From contig NZ_JAUNLP010000003.1 of NCBI RefSeq assembly GCF_030532195.1, forward strand, positions 75,866 to 139,865: 64,000 bases of DNA, read 5' to 3'. Below the pieces are notes generated by a model, which had not been told where the DNA came from, did not search any database, and worked only from the letters and a program-made list of their open reading frames with translations. This DNA comes from Corynebacterium sp. (GTDB lineage Bacteria; Actinomycetota; Actinomycetes; Mycobacteriales; Mycobacteriaceae). Of this stretch, positions 7,722 to 16,104 are shown piece after piece (the stretch's first letter is position 1; each line of letters begins with the position of its first letter). Both the position numbers and the translations under genes were made by a program.

Positions 7722-8678
7722 ATGACAAAAGTTGAAATCATCACCTCCCGCGAAGTGCCGCTAGGCGGCCCGCGCAGCATGACCGTTCACCGAACCCTGC
7801 CACAGCGCCAGCGCTCCACCATCGGAGCATGGTGCTTCGTCGACCACTACGGACCCGACAATGTCGCCACCACCGGCGGCATGGATGTCGCACCCCATCC
7901 CCACACCGGCCTGCAGACTGTTTCCTGGCTTTTTCAGGGTGAGATCACCCATCACGATTCGGCCGACAACCACGCCGTCGTCAAGCCTGGCGAGGCAAAT
8001 TTCATGACCGCAGGGTCTGGAATTTGCCACTCAGAAGTCTCCACACAGGACACCACCATCCTGCACGGCGTGCAGTTGTGGGTCGCGCTTCCCGACGAGG
8101 GGCGCGATGACGAACCTGGATTTGACCACTACAAACCCGAGATGGTCCAGCTAAATGGCGGGCGCGCCCTGGTATTTATCGGCGAGCTTTTTGGCTCCAA
8201 GTCCCCCGTACGGATGTTCACCCCGTTGGTAGGCGCGGAGATTCACATGGAGCCCGGAGCGACTATCACCATCGATGTCGATTCGAAGTTCGAGCACGGC
8301 TTCCTCTTAGATGCTGGCGAACTGACCATTGACAACACCACGGTCGAACGCACCGAGCTGGCCTACACCGGCGTCGGCGAGAACACTATTGAGCTACACA
8401 ATCCCGGCGAGGAAGAAAACCGTCTCATCCTCATCGGTGGCGAGCCTTTCACTGAGGATTTGGTGATGTGGTGGAACTTTATTGGCCGCTCCACGGAGGA
8501 GATTGCCCAGTTCCGCAAGGACTGGGAAGAGGAGTCCGACCGTTTTGGCAAGGTGCACGGTTACGTTAGCCACAACCCAGAAGGCCCCGCCCGTCTACCC
8601 GCACCAACAATGCCCAAAATCACGCTCAAGCCACGCCAAAATCCCGCGCCAATCGCCCGACCGGATGTGCGTTATTAA
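7722..8678 (+). CDS. Pirin-family protein
   Basis: The 318-residue bicupin has the pirin hallmarks. The N-terminal cupin contains DHYGP, the metal-ligand stretch APHPHTGLQTVSWLFQGEI-THHDS and a later Glu in HSEVS. The C-terminal cupin domain follows (residues about 165-290), with LILIGGEPF and MWWNFIG. Bacterial pirins often act as quercetinases or redox-linked regulators. The activity here is unknown. The start ATG 7722 is preceded by AGAGGA some 13 bases away, a rather long spacing. It is divergent from the monooxygenase operon and shares the RosR-like operator with it, so a role in quinone or electrophile stress is plausible. Confidence 0.88.
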   Translation: MTKVEIITSREVPLGGPRSMTVHRTLPQRQRSTIGAWCFVDHYGPDNVATTGGMDVAPHPHTGLQTVSWLFQGEITHHDSADNHAVVKPGEANFMTAGSGICHSEVSTQDTTILHGVQLWVALPDEGRDDEPGFDHYKPEMVQLNGGRALVFIGELFGSKSPVRMFTPLVGAEIHMEPGATITIDVDSKFEHGFLLDAGELTIDNTTVERTELAYTGVGENTIELHNPGEEENRLILIGGEPFTEDLVMWWNFIGRSTEEIAQFRKDWEEESDRFGKVHGYVSHNPEGPARLPAPTMPKITLKPRQNPAPIARPDVRY

Positions 8679-8704
8679 AAATTAATCCCACGTTTTCCGA
8701 ATAT

Positions 8705-8751
8705 TTGTTGACACATCACCACATTCATGGTTATGGTTGACGTGTCAACAC
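8705..8751 (+). promoter_or_regulatory. YceI gene promoter with two RosR-like operators
   Basis: TTGACA (8708-8713) and TATGGT (8732-8737) are 18 bases apart. Two RosR-like sites overlap them: 8705-8722 (TTGTTGACACATCACCAC) and 8734-8751 (TGGTTGACGTGTCAACAC), each agreeing at 16 of 18 positions with the remembered consensus. Their centres are 29 bases apart. Binding would cover both -35 and -10, which fits repression. Confidence 0.7.
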
Positions 8752-8817
8752 CGGGGATTGGTTCCGGTAGATGAAACTAAGACGAAACTAAGTCGTAAAA
8801 CTTTTAGGAGATTCAAT

Positions 8818-9354
8818 ATGGCTCTTCAGTCTGGTAACTACGTTCTTGATACTCAGCACTCCACCATTGGCTTCACTGTTCGCCATGCAATGATCACCAA
8901 GGTCCACGGTCAGTTCGATGAGTTCGAGAGCACCATTGCCTTCGACGCTGATAAGCCGGAGAACTCCACCGCAAAGGCCGCCATTCAGGCCAACTCCATC
9001 AACACCAACAACGAGGAGCGCGACAACCACCTGCGCTCCAAGGACTTCTTCGGTGCTGGCGAGAACCCAACTATTGAGTTCACCTCCACCGCCATTGAGC
9101 TGGTCGGCGAGGAGAAGGCCACCGTCACCGGTGACCTGACCATTAACGGCACTACCAAGTCGGTCACTCTCGATGTCGACATCTTCGGCTCCGCTGAGGA
9201 TCCGTGGGGCCAGACCCGCGTTGGTTTCGAGGCAGCTACCAAGATCGACCGCAACGACTTCGGCATCGACTACAACGCTCCGATCAAGACCGGTGGCGTG
9301 CTGATTGGCAATGAGATTTCCCTGCAGATTGACGGTTCCGCAGTTAAGCAGTAG
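8818..9354 (+). CDS. YceI-family lipocalin-like polyisoprenoid-binding protein
   Basis: The 178-residue protein matches the YceI family over its whole length: YVLDTQHSTIGFTVRHAMITKVHGQF at the start, FEFTST/AIE-type strands, GDLTINGTTKSVTLDV, and the ending RNDFGI-DYNAPIKTGGVLIGNEISLQID. YceI proteins form a beta-barrel that binds isoprenoid chains such as quinones. No signal peptide is present, so it should be cytoplasmic. ATG 8818 has AGGAG nine bases upstream. The open frame continues upstream to 8737, but that part holds the promoter and operator and is not coding. It is a third member of the RosR-like set in this region. Confidence 0.9.
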   Translation: MALQSGNYVLDTQHSTIGFTVRHAMITKVHGQFDEFESTIAFDADKPENSTAKAAIQANSINTNNEERDNHLRSKDFFGAGENPTIEFTSTAIELVGEEKATVTGDLTINGTTKSVTLDVDIFGSAEDPWGQTRVGFEAATKIDRNDFGIDYNAPIKTGGVLIGNEISLQIDGSAVKQ

Positions 9355-9383
9355 TCAGCCCAACCGGTAGCACAATCCTCAAT

Positions 9384-9420
9384 AAAAGCGCCTTGCATGC
9401 ACATGCAGGGCGCTTTTGCG
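9384..9420 (+). terminator. Terminator after the YceI gene
   Basis: AAAAGCGCC (9384-9392) pairs with GGCGCTTTT ending at 9417, and the inner TGCATG/CATGCA extends the stem. The 3' arm itself supplies the T run. Confidence 0.85.
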
Positions 9421-9461
9421 TAGCTAATGCGTAATTAATATGCCCCCGGTAAAGAAAAAGC

Positions 9462-10877
9462 ATGGTGCTGACGCAAAAAAGTGGCATGCTTATACAGGTG
9501 AGTTCCAGTAAAGATACTTCCCAGGGCACCGATACCACCAACGACACCGCACAGAAGGCTCCGGCCGCGCAGGCTGCACAGGCCGCTCAGACCGAGCAGG
9601 CTCGCGCCGCGCGTGTCGCCGCCCGCCGTGGAAACATCAGGGCGCCCCGTCGCACTCCGCTGAAGAAACTGGATCAATCGTCCAAGCTGCAGAATGTCCT
9701 CTACGACATTCGCGGTCCGGTGACCACGCTCGCCGAGCAGATGGAGGCCGACGGTCACCGCATCATGATGCTCAACACCGGTAATCCGGCCAAGTTTGGC
9801 TTTGATGCACCAGACACCATCGTCCAAGACATGGTCCGCGCCCTCCCCCACGCACAGGGCTACTCCGAATCCAAGGGTATTTACTCCGCACGTCGTGCCG
9901 TCGTCACGCGATATGAGATGGACCCCGAGTTCCCGCGCTTTGATGTCGATGATGTCTGGCTGGGCAATGGTGTCTCCGAGCTGATTTCGATTACCACGCA
10001 GGCGCTGCTCAACGAGGGCGACGAGGTGCTGATTCCAGCACCGGATTACCCACTGTGGACTGCAGCGACGACCCTCGCCGGCGGCAAGGCCGTCCACTAC
10101 GCCTGTGATGAGGACAATAACTGGGCACCAAACGTCGAGGATATTCGGGAAAAGGTAACCGACCGCACCAAGGCGATTGTCATCATCAACCCGAACAACC
10201 CGACCGGCGCGGTCTACTCACGCCAGACGCTTGAGGCCATCGTCGACATCGCACGCGAGCACTCACTGCTGCTGCTTTCCGACGAAATCTACGACCGCAT
10301 CCTCTACGATGATGCACAGCATATTTCCACGGCCTCACTGGCTCCGGATTTGCTCTGCATCACTTTCAATGGTCTGTCCAAGACCTACCGCGTGGCCGGT
10401 TACCGCGCAGGTTGGATGGTGCTGACTGGCCCGAAGCGCCACGCCGAGGGCTTCATTGAGGGCATTAACCTGCTGGCCAGTACCCGACTGTGCCCGAATG
10501 TGCCTGCTCAGCACGGTATTCAGGTGGCGCTGGGCGGATACCAGTCCATCAATGACCTCATCCTGCCGGGTGGCCGCCTGCTGGAGCAGCGCAACGTCGC
10601 CTACGATGCACTGACCTCGATTCCAGGTGTGAGTTGCGTGAAGCCGATGGGTGCCATGTACGCGTTCCCGCGCCTGGATCCAGATGTCTATGAGATCCAC
10701 GACGATGAGAAGCTGATGCTCGATATTCTCCGCGAGGAGAAGATTTTGATGGTCGGCGGTTCGGGCTTCAACTATCCAACGCCGGATCACTTCCGCATTG
10801 TCACGCTGCCCTGGGCACGTGACCTCAAGGAGGCCATTGAGCGTCTGGGTAACTTCCTGGCCAGCTACAAGCAGTAG
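9462..10877 (+). CDS. alaT: Class I aminotransferase, AlaT-like
   Basis: This PLP-dependent fold-type I aminotransferase has VWLGNGVSELISI, PDYPLWTA, the INPNNPTGAVYS motif, LSDEIYDRILYD, the Schiff-base lysine in FNGLSKTYRVAGYRAGW, and a C-terminal arginine region (FRIVTLPWARDL). It resembles the corynebacterial alanine/valine aminotransferase AlaT, which makes alanine from pyruvate. The N-terminus (about 60 residues) is an Ala/Gln/Thr-rich tail before the conserved IRAPRRTPLKKLDQSSKLQNVLYDIRG and is longer than I expect for the family. ATG 9462 and the in-frame ATG 9486 and GTG 9498 are all possible starts. A TAATAT box at 9436-9441 precedes it. Confidence 0.82.
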   Translation: MVLTQKSGMLIQVSSSKDTSQGTDTTNDTAQKAPAAQAAQAAQTEQARAARVAARRGNIRAPRRTPLKKLDQSSKLQNVLYDIRGPVTTLAEQMEADGHRIMMLNTGNPAKFGFDAPDTIVQDMVRALPHAQGYSESKGIYSARRAVVTRYEMDPEFPRFDVDDVWLGNGVSELISITTQALLNEGDEVLIPAPDYPLWTAATTLAGGKAVHYACDEDNNWAPNVEDIREKVTDRTKAIVIINPNNPTGAVYSRQTLEAIVDIAREHSLLLLSDEIYDRILYDDAQHISTASLAPDLLCITFNGLSKTYRVAGYRAGWMVLTGPKRHAEGFIEGINLLASTRLCPNVPAQHGIQVALGGYQSINDLILPGGRLLEQRNVAYDALTSIPGVSCVKPMGAMYAFPRLDPDVYEIHDDEKLMLDILREEKILMVGGSGFNYPTPDHFRIVTLPWARDLKEAIERLGNFLASYKQ

Positions 10878-10922
10878 TTTGTGAAGTAGGTTTTACAGCA
10901 GATTCCCCCCCCCACTGCTAAT

Positions 10923-10959
10923 GCGCGCCACGGCACTACCCGCCGTCGGCGCGCTTTTT
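10923..10959 (+). terminator. Terminator after the aminotransferase gene
   Basis: GCGCGCC-ACGGC (10923-10934) pairs with GCCGT-c-GGCGCGC (10942-10954) with one bulged C, followed by five T. An unusual run of nine C lies just upstream near 10905-10914. Confidence 0.88.
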
Positions 10960-11031
10960 GATGTCGCAACCTAAGAATCCGACCTTGGCACGCCGAAGGC
11001 CCCTATGAGATAGGCAATAGCGTTCACCAAT

Positions 11032-11037
11032 TAGGTT
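11032..11037 (+). promoter_or_regulatory. -10 box for a probable leaderless transcript
   Basis: TAGGTT ends seven bases before GTG 11045 and no usable Shine-Dalgarno sequence lies between. In actinobacteria this arrangement means transcription starts at the initiation codon itself. Confidence 0.45.
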
Positions 11038-11044
11038 ATTAGGC

Positions 11045-12820
11045 GTGGGAAGGCACTCAATAGACTCAAATACACCCGATAAGCAGCAATCTTTCAAAGT
11101 TGCTGCCGGCTCTGACATAGGTGTGGATTTTAAGGCATTCCAGAAATCCTCCAGTGGTGCTACCACTCACGACCGAAAATCGCGGCCCGCAGGGGAGACC
11201 ACACCGAGTGCTCCTGCGCCAAGTGCCCCTGCAGCAACCGCCCCGAGACAAGCTGCTTCCGGATCACCAACGAAACCGATAACGAAACCGATGAAGCCAC
11301 GTCACAACCCCACTGGTGCCCGACGCCTGCTTGGTTTTGTATTGGCCGTGGCGGGTATCGCCACGTTCCTCTCGCTTGTGGCGCTGTGGCCGTCAGGAGA
11401 TGCCCCCAAACCGCGCCCGGGATTCCTGGAGTCACAGTCATCAGCGTCGGAGTCGGTCAAGGGGACCGTCGTAAAGCACACGACGGGTACGTGTAATTCG
11501 CCGGATACCGGACGCGTCTTCGAGGGCGAGCCGCGCCAGGCACCGCCAGCTGCGATGCCTTCTGGGCCAACTGGTGCGGAGTCACCGAAGTGCCAGATTT
11601 CGATTGTCGAATTGACCTCGGGGCCCGATGAGGGCAAGAGGACGCTGTTGGAGGCCTCGGGTCTGCCCGGTGAAATTGATCTTGAAGAGGGCGACAAGAT
11701 TTTGCTGGCGATTCATCGCCCGGCGGCAAACAATGTCGTTCCTGGTCCGGGGCAAAATGTTCCCCCGGTGCCAGCGCCCGAACAAGCTCCGGCTCCCGCG
11801 CCCGCGCCCGCGCCAGCGCCTGACGGCCAGCTCCCGCCACCGCCGCCGCCTGCACCTGAACCAGAGGGCGAGGGGGCAGGCGAGATTCCGCCTCCACCGG
11901 CTGACATTCCGGCACCTGCACCGGCTCCCGCACCAGCGCCCGCGCCCGAATCAGTGGACGTTGCCCCGCAACAAGTCGCCGATGCCAATTACCTGGCACA
12001 GGGCAACACCTACACATTCCTGGATATGGACCGCACAGTAACGCTGTGGCTCTGGCTCGGTGCTGCGGTGCTGCTGGTCGCGCTCGTCGGCATGGGACGA
12101 GGTCTCCTCAGCCTGGTTGGTCTCGGCATCACGCTGGCAGCAGTGCTGGGATTCCTGGTCCCGGCACTGCTCCGCGGTGGCGATCCGGTCGCGCTGGCTA
12201 TTACAGCTGGCTCGGCAATTCTGTTCCCCGTTCTCTTCCTTGTCCACGGAGTGAACTGGAAATCCGCATCTGCGCTGGCTGGCACGCTTACCACGATGGT
12301 GCTGGCAGCAGGGCTGGCAAACCTGGCCATCTCCACCTCTCAGCTGCGCGGACTCGGCGACGAAGACAACCTGCTCATCCAGCTCTACCTTCCCGAGGTC
12401 TCCGTCACTGGCCTCCTGTTGGCGGGGTTCATCATCGGCGCACTGGGTGTGCTTAACGACGTCACCATCGCCCAGGCATCGACCGTTCAAGAGCTCTACG
12501 AAGCTAATCCGCGCTCACGCCCGATGGAAGTTTTCCGTTCTGCCATGCGAGTGGGACGCGACCATATCGCGTCGATGGTCTACACGCTCGTGCTCGCCTA
12601 CTTGGGCACCGCATTGCCACTATCGCTGCTGCTCAGCGTCTCTAACCGACCAATCATGCAGTCACTGACCTCTGATGTAGTGGCAACCGAGTTGCTGCGC
12701 TCAGTAATCGGCGCGGTGGCACTTGTCCTGGCAGTGCCGATTACCACCTTTATTGCCGCGCACACGGTTGCGCCGCAGGCAATGGTGTTTCCGAAGCGCT
12801 CTCGCCGCCCCAGCATTTAG
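11045..12820 (+). CDS. YibE/F-like membrane protein with Pro-rich extracytoplasmic insert
   Basis: The 591-residue protein has a hydrophilic N-terminus with a KPITKPMKPRHNP stretch, one membrane helix (about residues 98-118), an extracytoplasmic region, then about seven helices from residue 335 on. The C-terminal part carries the YibE/F signature GALGVLNDVTIAQASTVQELYEANP. The extracytoplasmic region contains GTVVKH and EEGDKILLAI, as in the family. It is interrupted by about 100 residues of Pro/Ala/Glu-rich repeats (APAPAPAPAPAP, QLPPPPPPAPEP). The family is widespread but biochemically uncharacterised. The gene starts with GTG and is probably leaderless. It ends at a strong bidirectional hairpin shared with the UDP-glucose dehydrogenase gene. 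Confidence 0.82.
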   Translation: MGRHSIDSNTPDKQQSFKVAAGSDIGVDFKAFQKSSSGATTHDRKSRPAGETTPSAPAPSAPAATAPRQAASGSPTKPITKPMKPRHNPTGARRLLGFVLAVAGIATFLSLVALWPSGDAPKPRPGFLESQSSASESVKGTVVKHTTGTCNSPDTGRVFEGEPRQAPPAAMPSGPTGAESPKCQISIVELTSGPDEGKRTLLEASGLPGEIDLEEGDKILLAIHRPAANNVVPGPGQNVPPVPAPEQAPAPAPAPAPAPDGQLPPPPPPAPEPEGEGAGEIPPPPADIPAPAPAPAPAPAPESVDVAPQQVADANYLAQGNTYTFLDMDRTVTLWLWLGAAVLLVALVGMGRGLLSLVGLGITLAAVLGFLVPALLRGGDPVALAITAGSAILFPVLFLVHGVNWKSASALAGTLTTMVLAAGLANLAISTSQLRGLGDEDNLLIQLYLPEVSVTGLLLAGFIIGALGVLNDVTIAQASTVQELYEANPRSRPMEVFRSAMRVGRDHIASMVYTLVLAYLGTALPLSLLLSVSNRPIMQSLTSDVVATELLRSVIGAVALVLAVPITTFIAAHTVAPQAMVFPKRSRRPSI

Positions 12821-12834
12821 GAGCTGACAACAAA

Positions 12835-12878
12835 AGCGCCTGTTGGTCGCCGGAGGAAACCGGAAACCAACAGGCGCT
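12835..12878. terminator. Bidirectional terminator between convergent genes
   Basis: A perfect 13-bp stem (AGCGCCTGTTGGT at 12835-12847 with 12866-12878) contains an inner CCGG/CCGG pair. It separates the YibE/F gene (+) from the UDP-glucose dehydrogenase gene (-). CAAAA on the plus strand before the stem gives T's for the minus strand. Confidence 0.8.
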
Positions 12879-12900
12879 GGGCGTGGAATTTAGTGGGCAA

Positions 12901-14289
12901 TTAGCCGCGGCCCAGGCAGCTAACCTCCCAGCCAGCTGCACGCCAGGCATCAGCCGGCAGGCAGTTACGGCCATCGAGCACAACTGGGCGCTTGACCAGC
13001 TTCTTTGCAGCCACCGGATCGATATCCCGGAACTGCTGCCACTCCGTTGCAACAACCACTATCTCGGTGCCTTCCAGGGCCTCATCGATACTGGAGGCGT
13101 ACTCCAGCGTCGGGAATACCTTCTTGGCGTTACCCATGGCCTGCGGGTCATACACAATCACCGAGGCACCGGCCAGCGACAGCGAACCGGCAATCGACAG
13201 TGCCGGAGAGTCACGCACATCGTCCGAGTTCGGCTTGAACGCCGCACCCAAAACGGTCACCGTATGGCCGAGCAGGGAACCGCCGAAGCTATGGCGAACC
13301 TCGTCAACTGCCTTTTCACGGCGACGCATATTAATCGCATCAACCTCACGCAGGAAGGTCAGCGCCTGGTCAACGCCCAGCTCACCGGCGCGAGCCATGA
13401 AGGCGCGAATATCCTTCGGCAGGCAACCGCCACCGAAGCCCAAACCGGCATTGAGGAAACGACGGCCAATGCGCGGATCCATACCGATGGCGTCGGCAAG
13501 CGTCGTGACATCCGCGCCCGTGACCTCACAAATCTCCGAGACCGCGTTAATAAACGAAATCTTGGTGGCGAGGAATGCGTTTGCCGAAACCTTCACCAGC
13601 TCTGCCGTTGCAGTGTCGGTGACGATGAACGGAGTGTCGCGCTCAAAGATGGGTGCAAAGCATTCGCGCAGGTTTTCCTCGGCAATGGAATCCACAGTCT
13701 GACCCGCACCGTTGACGATAGCTCCCGGCTTCGGAGTACCCAGCACCACGCGGTCTGGCTCCAGAGTGTCCTTCACCGCAAAGCCCTCACGCAAGAACTC
13801 CGGGTTCCAGGCAATCTCCAGGCTGGTATCCGCCAGCTCCTTGTCCTGCGCAGCTCGCTCGGCGATGATCTTTGCACCCAGCTCCTGCAGGCGCGGCGCG
13901 GTGCCGACCGGAACCGTGGACTTACCAAACACCAAGTGCTTGCCGACGACGCGCTTAGCCAGCTCAGTGATAGCGGAATCCACGTAGCGGACATCCGCAG
14001 CGTAGGAACCCTTGACCTGTGGGGTACCAACACCCACAAAGTGCACATTTGCGAACTCTACGGCCTCGTCGTAATCGGTGGTGAAACGCAGCCGACCGGA
14101 CTCGACGTGCTTCTTTAGTAGCTCCGGTAAACCGGGCTCATAAAAAGGAACCTGACCAGCAGAAAGTGCTTCAATCTTTGCCGGGTCAACATCAACTCCG
14201 AGCACCTCATGCCCCAACTCCGCCATGGCGGCGGCGTGGGTGGCACCGAGGTAGCCCGTACCAATAACCGTAAGTCGCATAACGTTCAT
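12901..14289 (-). CDS. ugd: UDP-glucose 6-dehydrogenase
   Basis: This 462-residue cytoplasmic NAD-dependent enzyme oxidises UDP-glucose to UDP-glucuronate in two steps. The Rossmann motif is VIGTGYLGATHAAAMAELGHEV at the N-terminus. VGVGTPQ and the FGKSTVPVGT segment follow. The catalytic cysteine lies in NAGLGFGGGCLPKDIRAF. The C-terminal UDP-binding domain has VLGAAFKPNSDDVRDSPAL. Length and motif order are normal for the family. Start may be ATG 14289 or ATG 14280; neither has a clear ribosome-binding site. In this group UDP-glucuronate feeds cell-surface glycolipids or polysaccharides. It is convergent with the YibE/F gene. Confidence 0.93.
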   Translation of the reverse strand: MNVMRLTVIGTGYLGATHAAAMAELGHEVLGVDVDPAKIEALSAGQVPFYEPGLPELLKKHVESGRLRFTTDYDEAVEFANVHFVGVGTPQVKGSYAADVRYVDSAITELAKRVVGKHLVFGKSTVPVGTAPRLQELGAKIIAERAAQDKELADTSLEIAWNPEFLREGFAVKDTLEPDRVVLGTPKPGAIVNGAGQTVDSIAEENLRECFAPIFERDTPFIVTDTATAELVKVSANAFLATKISFINAVSEICEVTGADVTTLADAIGMDPRIGRRFLNAGLGFGGGCLPKDIRAFMARAGELGVDQALTFLREVDAINMRRREKAVDEVRHSFGGSLLGHTVTVLGAAFKPNSDDVRDSPALSIAGSLSLAGASVIVYDPQAMGNAKKVFPTLEYASSIDEALEGTEIVVVATEWQQFRDIDPVAAKKLVKRPVVLDGRNCLPADAWRAAGWEVSCLGRG

Positions 14290-14389
14290 TATTTGTAGAA
14301 CTGTTAACGACCTTCAAACCGATTTACCCTCTATGCGGGGTAGCCGTACGGCCCAGCTATTTTATTGCTTTCCCGAGTTGCCGAAGCGC

Positions 14390-15406
14390 TCAAAGTGTGT
14401 TGCCTTTCAACCAGTCACGAGCAATCAATCCCGCGGAGGCCTTCTCCGCCCCCGACGCCCTCTCATTCATGGCCACCAAATCCGCTGTGGTGAGGTTCTT
14501 CGACACCTGTGTAAGAATCCGTGCAGCTGCCTCGGGCACACTGTCGCGGCGAGCCAGTGCCACCACATTCTGCGCCGAAATCATCCGCTTCGGATCGTCC
14601 AATGTCACCAGTTCAACGTGTTGACCTGAGGAGTCCAACAATGGCGTAGTGGTGAAAATATTGGCTACATCGACAGCGCCGTCGACAAGTGCACGAATCG
14701 TCAGTGGACCACCCGAATCCCCGTATCCGACCAGTTCAAGACGGTCGGCAGGCAGACCATAGAACTTAGTCAGCCCTTTCGGGCCGTAGGGGCGTTCGGC
14801 GAGTTCGGGCGAGCCGCCGATGCGGATACGCTGCGTTTTTGCCAGCAGTCGGTTGAGGTCTTCCAGCGAAGTCACGCCAAGGTCCTCCGACGTCTTGCGC
14901 GTAATGCGGTAGGCATCTTTGGACTCAGCCGGCGCGGTTGCGGCGATAAAAAACTCAGGCGGCAAATTAGTCCGCACAGCCTTCATCACGCCAGCTGCAT
15001 CAGCACCGACTGGCACGTCGCCGTAGTACGAACCGAGATTGCCGGAATACTCCGGCACAATATCGACGGATCCTTCTGTCAGCGCCTCAAGGTAGACCTC
15101 GCGCGAGCCAATTTGCGGGACGACGGTTGCAGCGACCCCAGCATCTTGCAGGGCATATGCCCAGATCCGCGCAATAATCTCCGATTCTGGAAACATCGCA
15201 GAGCCAATGCGAATCTCTTTGCCCTCGCGCTGTGAATTGGTGGCGCTGGGCGCACATCCGGCCACAGTGCCGGTCAGGGTGGCCAGTACCGCGCCCGCGG
15301 CTCCTACTGCGCCGACACGTGCCACGGCGTGTATGAAGGCCCGGCGCGAGTGGCGCGGGTTTTGCTGGGATTGCTGAAGCCGGGACTGGCGCTGGTGCTG
15401 GCTCAT
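14390..15406 (-). CDS. Osmoprotectant ABC transporter substrate-binding lipoprotein (OpuC/ProX-like)
   Basis: The 338-residue protein carries a twin-arginine-like signal (HSRRAFIHAV) followed by a hydrophobic stretch and a lipobox (TVAGC), so it is probably a Tat-exported lipoprotein. The mature domain is of the OpuAC type: IRIGSAMFPESEIIARIWAYAL, VPQIGSREVYLEALTEGSVDIVPEYSGNL, and TFYG-type RLELVGYGDSGGPLTIRALVDGAVDVANIFTT. The start ATG 15406 overlaps the stop of the preceding permease (ATGA), with GGAAGG upstream. A longer open frame reaches back to 15619 but overlaps the permease and is not credible. It would bind glycine betaine, choline or a related solute and deliver it to the two permeases encoded upstream in the operon. 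Confidence 0.88.
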   Translation of the reverse strand: MSQHQRQSRLQQSQQNPRHSRRAFIHAVARVGAVGAAGAVLATLTGTVAGCAPSATNSQREGKEIRIGSAMFPESEIIARIWAYALQDAGVAATVVPQIGSREVYLEALTEGSVDIVPEYSGNLGSYYGDVPVGADAAGVMKAVRTNLPPEFFIAATAPAESKDAYRITRKTSEDLGVTSLEDLNRLLAKTQRIRIGGSPELAERPYGPKGLTKFYGLPADRLELVGYGDSGGPLTIRALVDGAVDVANIFTTTPLLDSSGQHVELVTLDDPKRMISAQNVVALARRDSVPEAAARILTQVSKNLTTADLVAMNERASGAEKASAGLIARDWLKGNTL

Positions 15407-16104
15407 CGGGACCTTCCGCCTCCTGCTCCGGCCGGACTCAATACTTTCTCTAACAGGGCAAATAGCGCGTCGGACAGTAATGACAACACTGCAATGATGG
15501 CCGCGGCGGCCAACATGACGCCGTAGTCCCGCACCGCCAGGGCATCGAGAAGATAGCGACCAAGACCGCCAAGACCGAGGTAGGCCGCCACCGTCGCGGT
15601 GGCCAATACCTGCAACCACGCCGAACGAATCCCACCAATGACCACCGGCAGAGCCAACGGCATTTCCACCTCAGTAATGACCTGCCGAGTCGAAAATCCC
15701 ATCGCGGTAGCCGCGTCAATAGTGTCGCGATTGACCGCCTCAAAACCTGCGGCCGTTGCTGCCAGCACCGGTGGTACTGCGAGGATGACCAGCACGATTG
15801 TGGCCGGAATCAGAGCCACGGTAATACCCGACGGGATAACCAGCGCCAGGAATGTGAGCAGCCCCAGCGTCGGCATTGCTCGCAGCACCCCAGAGGCTCC
15901 CAACACGGCCCCGCGCCCACGACCTGTGTGCCCAACCACAATGCCAAGGCCCACACCGAGCACCACCGCAATCACCGTGGCCAACGCTGCGTAGCCAAGA
16001 TGCTCCGCAATGCGGTTGAAGATGCCGCTTTCTCCCTGCCACGACGAGGACGTAGTCAACCACTGCCACGCCTGGCTGAGTGCTCCGCTGTTATTCATCA
16101 ACAT
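15403..16104 (-). CDS. Osmoprotectant ABC transporter permease
   Basis: The 233-residue inner-membrane permease has about six helices and the BPD_transp_1 pattern: RAMPTLGLLTFLALV, then PPVLAATAAGFEAVNRDTIDAATAMGFSTRQVITEVEMPLALPVVIGG, which contains the EAA loop contacting the ATPase. ATG 16104 shares one base with the upstream stop (TGATG). An in-frame ATG at 16098 is an alternative. Together with the neighbouring permease gene it should form the heterodimeric channel of an OpuC-type importer. Confidence 0.88.
   Translation of the reverse strand: MLMNNSGALSQAWQWLTTSSSWQGESGIFNRIAEHLGYAALATVIAVVLGVGLGIVVGHTGRGRGAVLGASGVLRAMPTLGLLTFLALVIPSGITVALIPATIVLVILAVPPVLAATAAGFEAVNRDTIDAATAMGFSTRQVITEVEMPLALPVVIGGIRSAWLQVLATATVAAYLGLGGLGRYLLDALAVRDYGVMLAAAAIIAVLSLLSDALFALLEKVLSPAGAGGGRSR

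Noticed and set aside
12883..14118. Long plus-strand frame opposite ugd
   Set aside because: It is a shadow of the minus-strand UDP-glucose dehydrogenase, whose motifs are complete.
15406..15619. N-terminal extension of the osmoprotectant-binding protein
   Set aside because: It would overlap the permease gene by more than 200 bases; ATG 15406 has a good ribosome-binding site directly before the Tat/lipoprotein signal.
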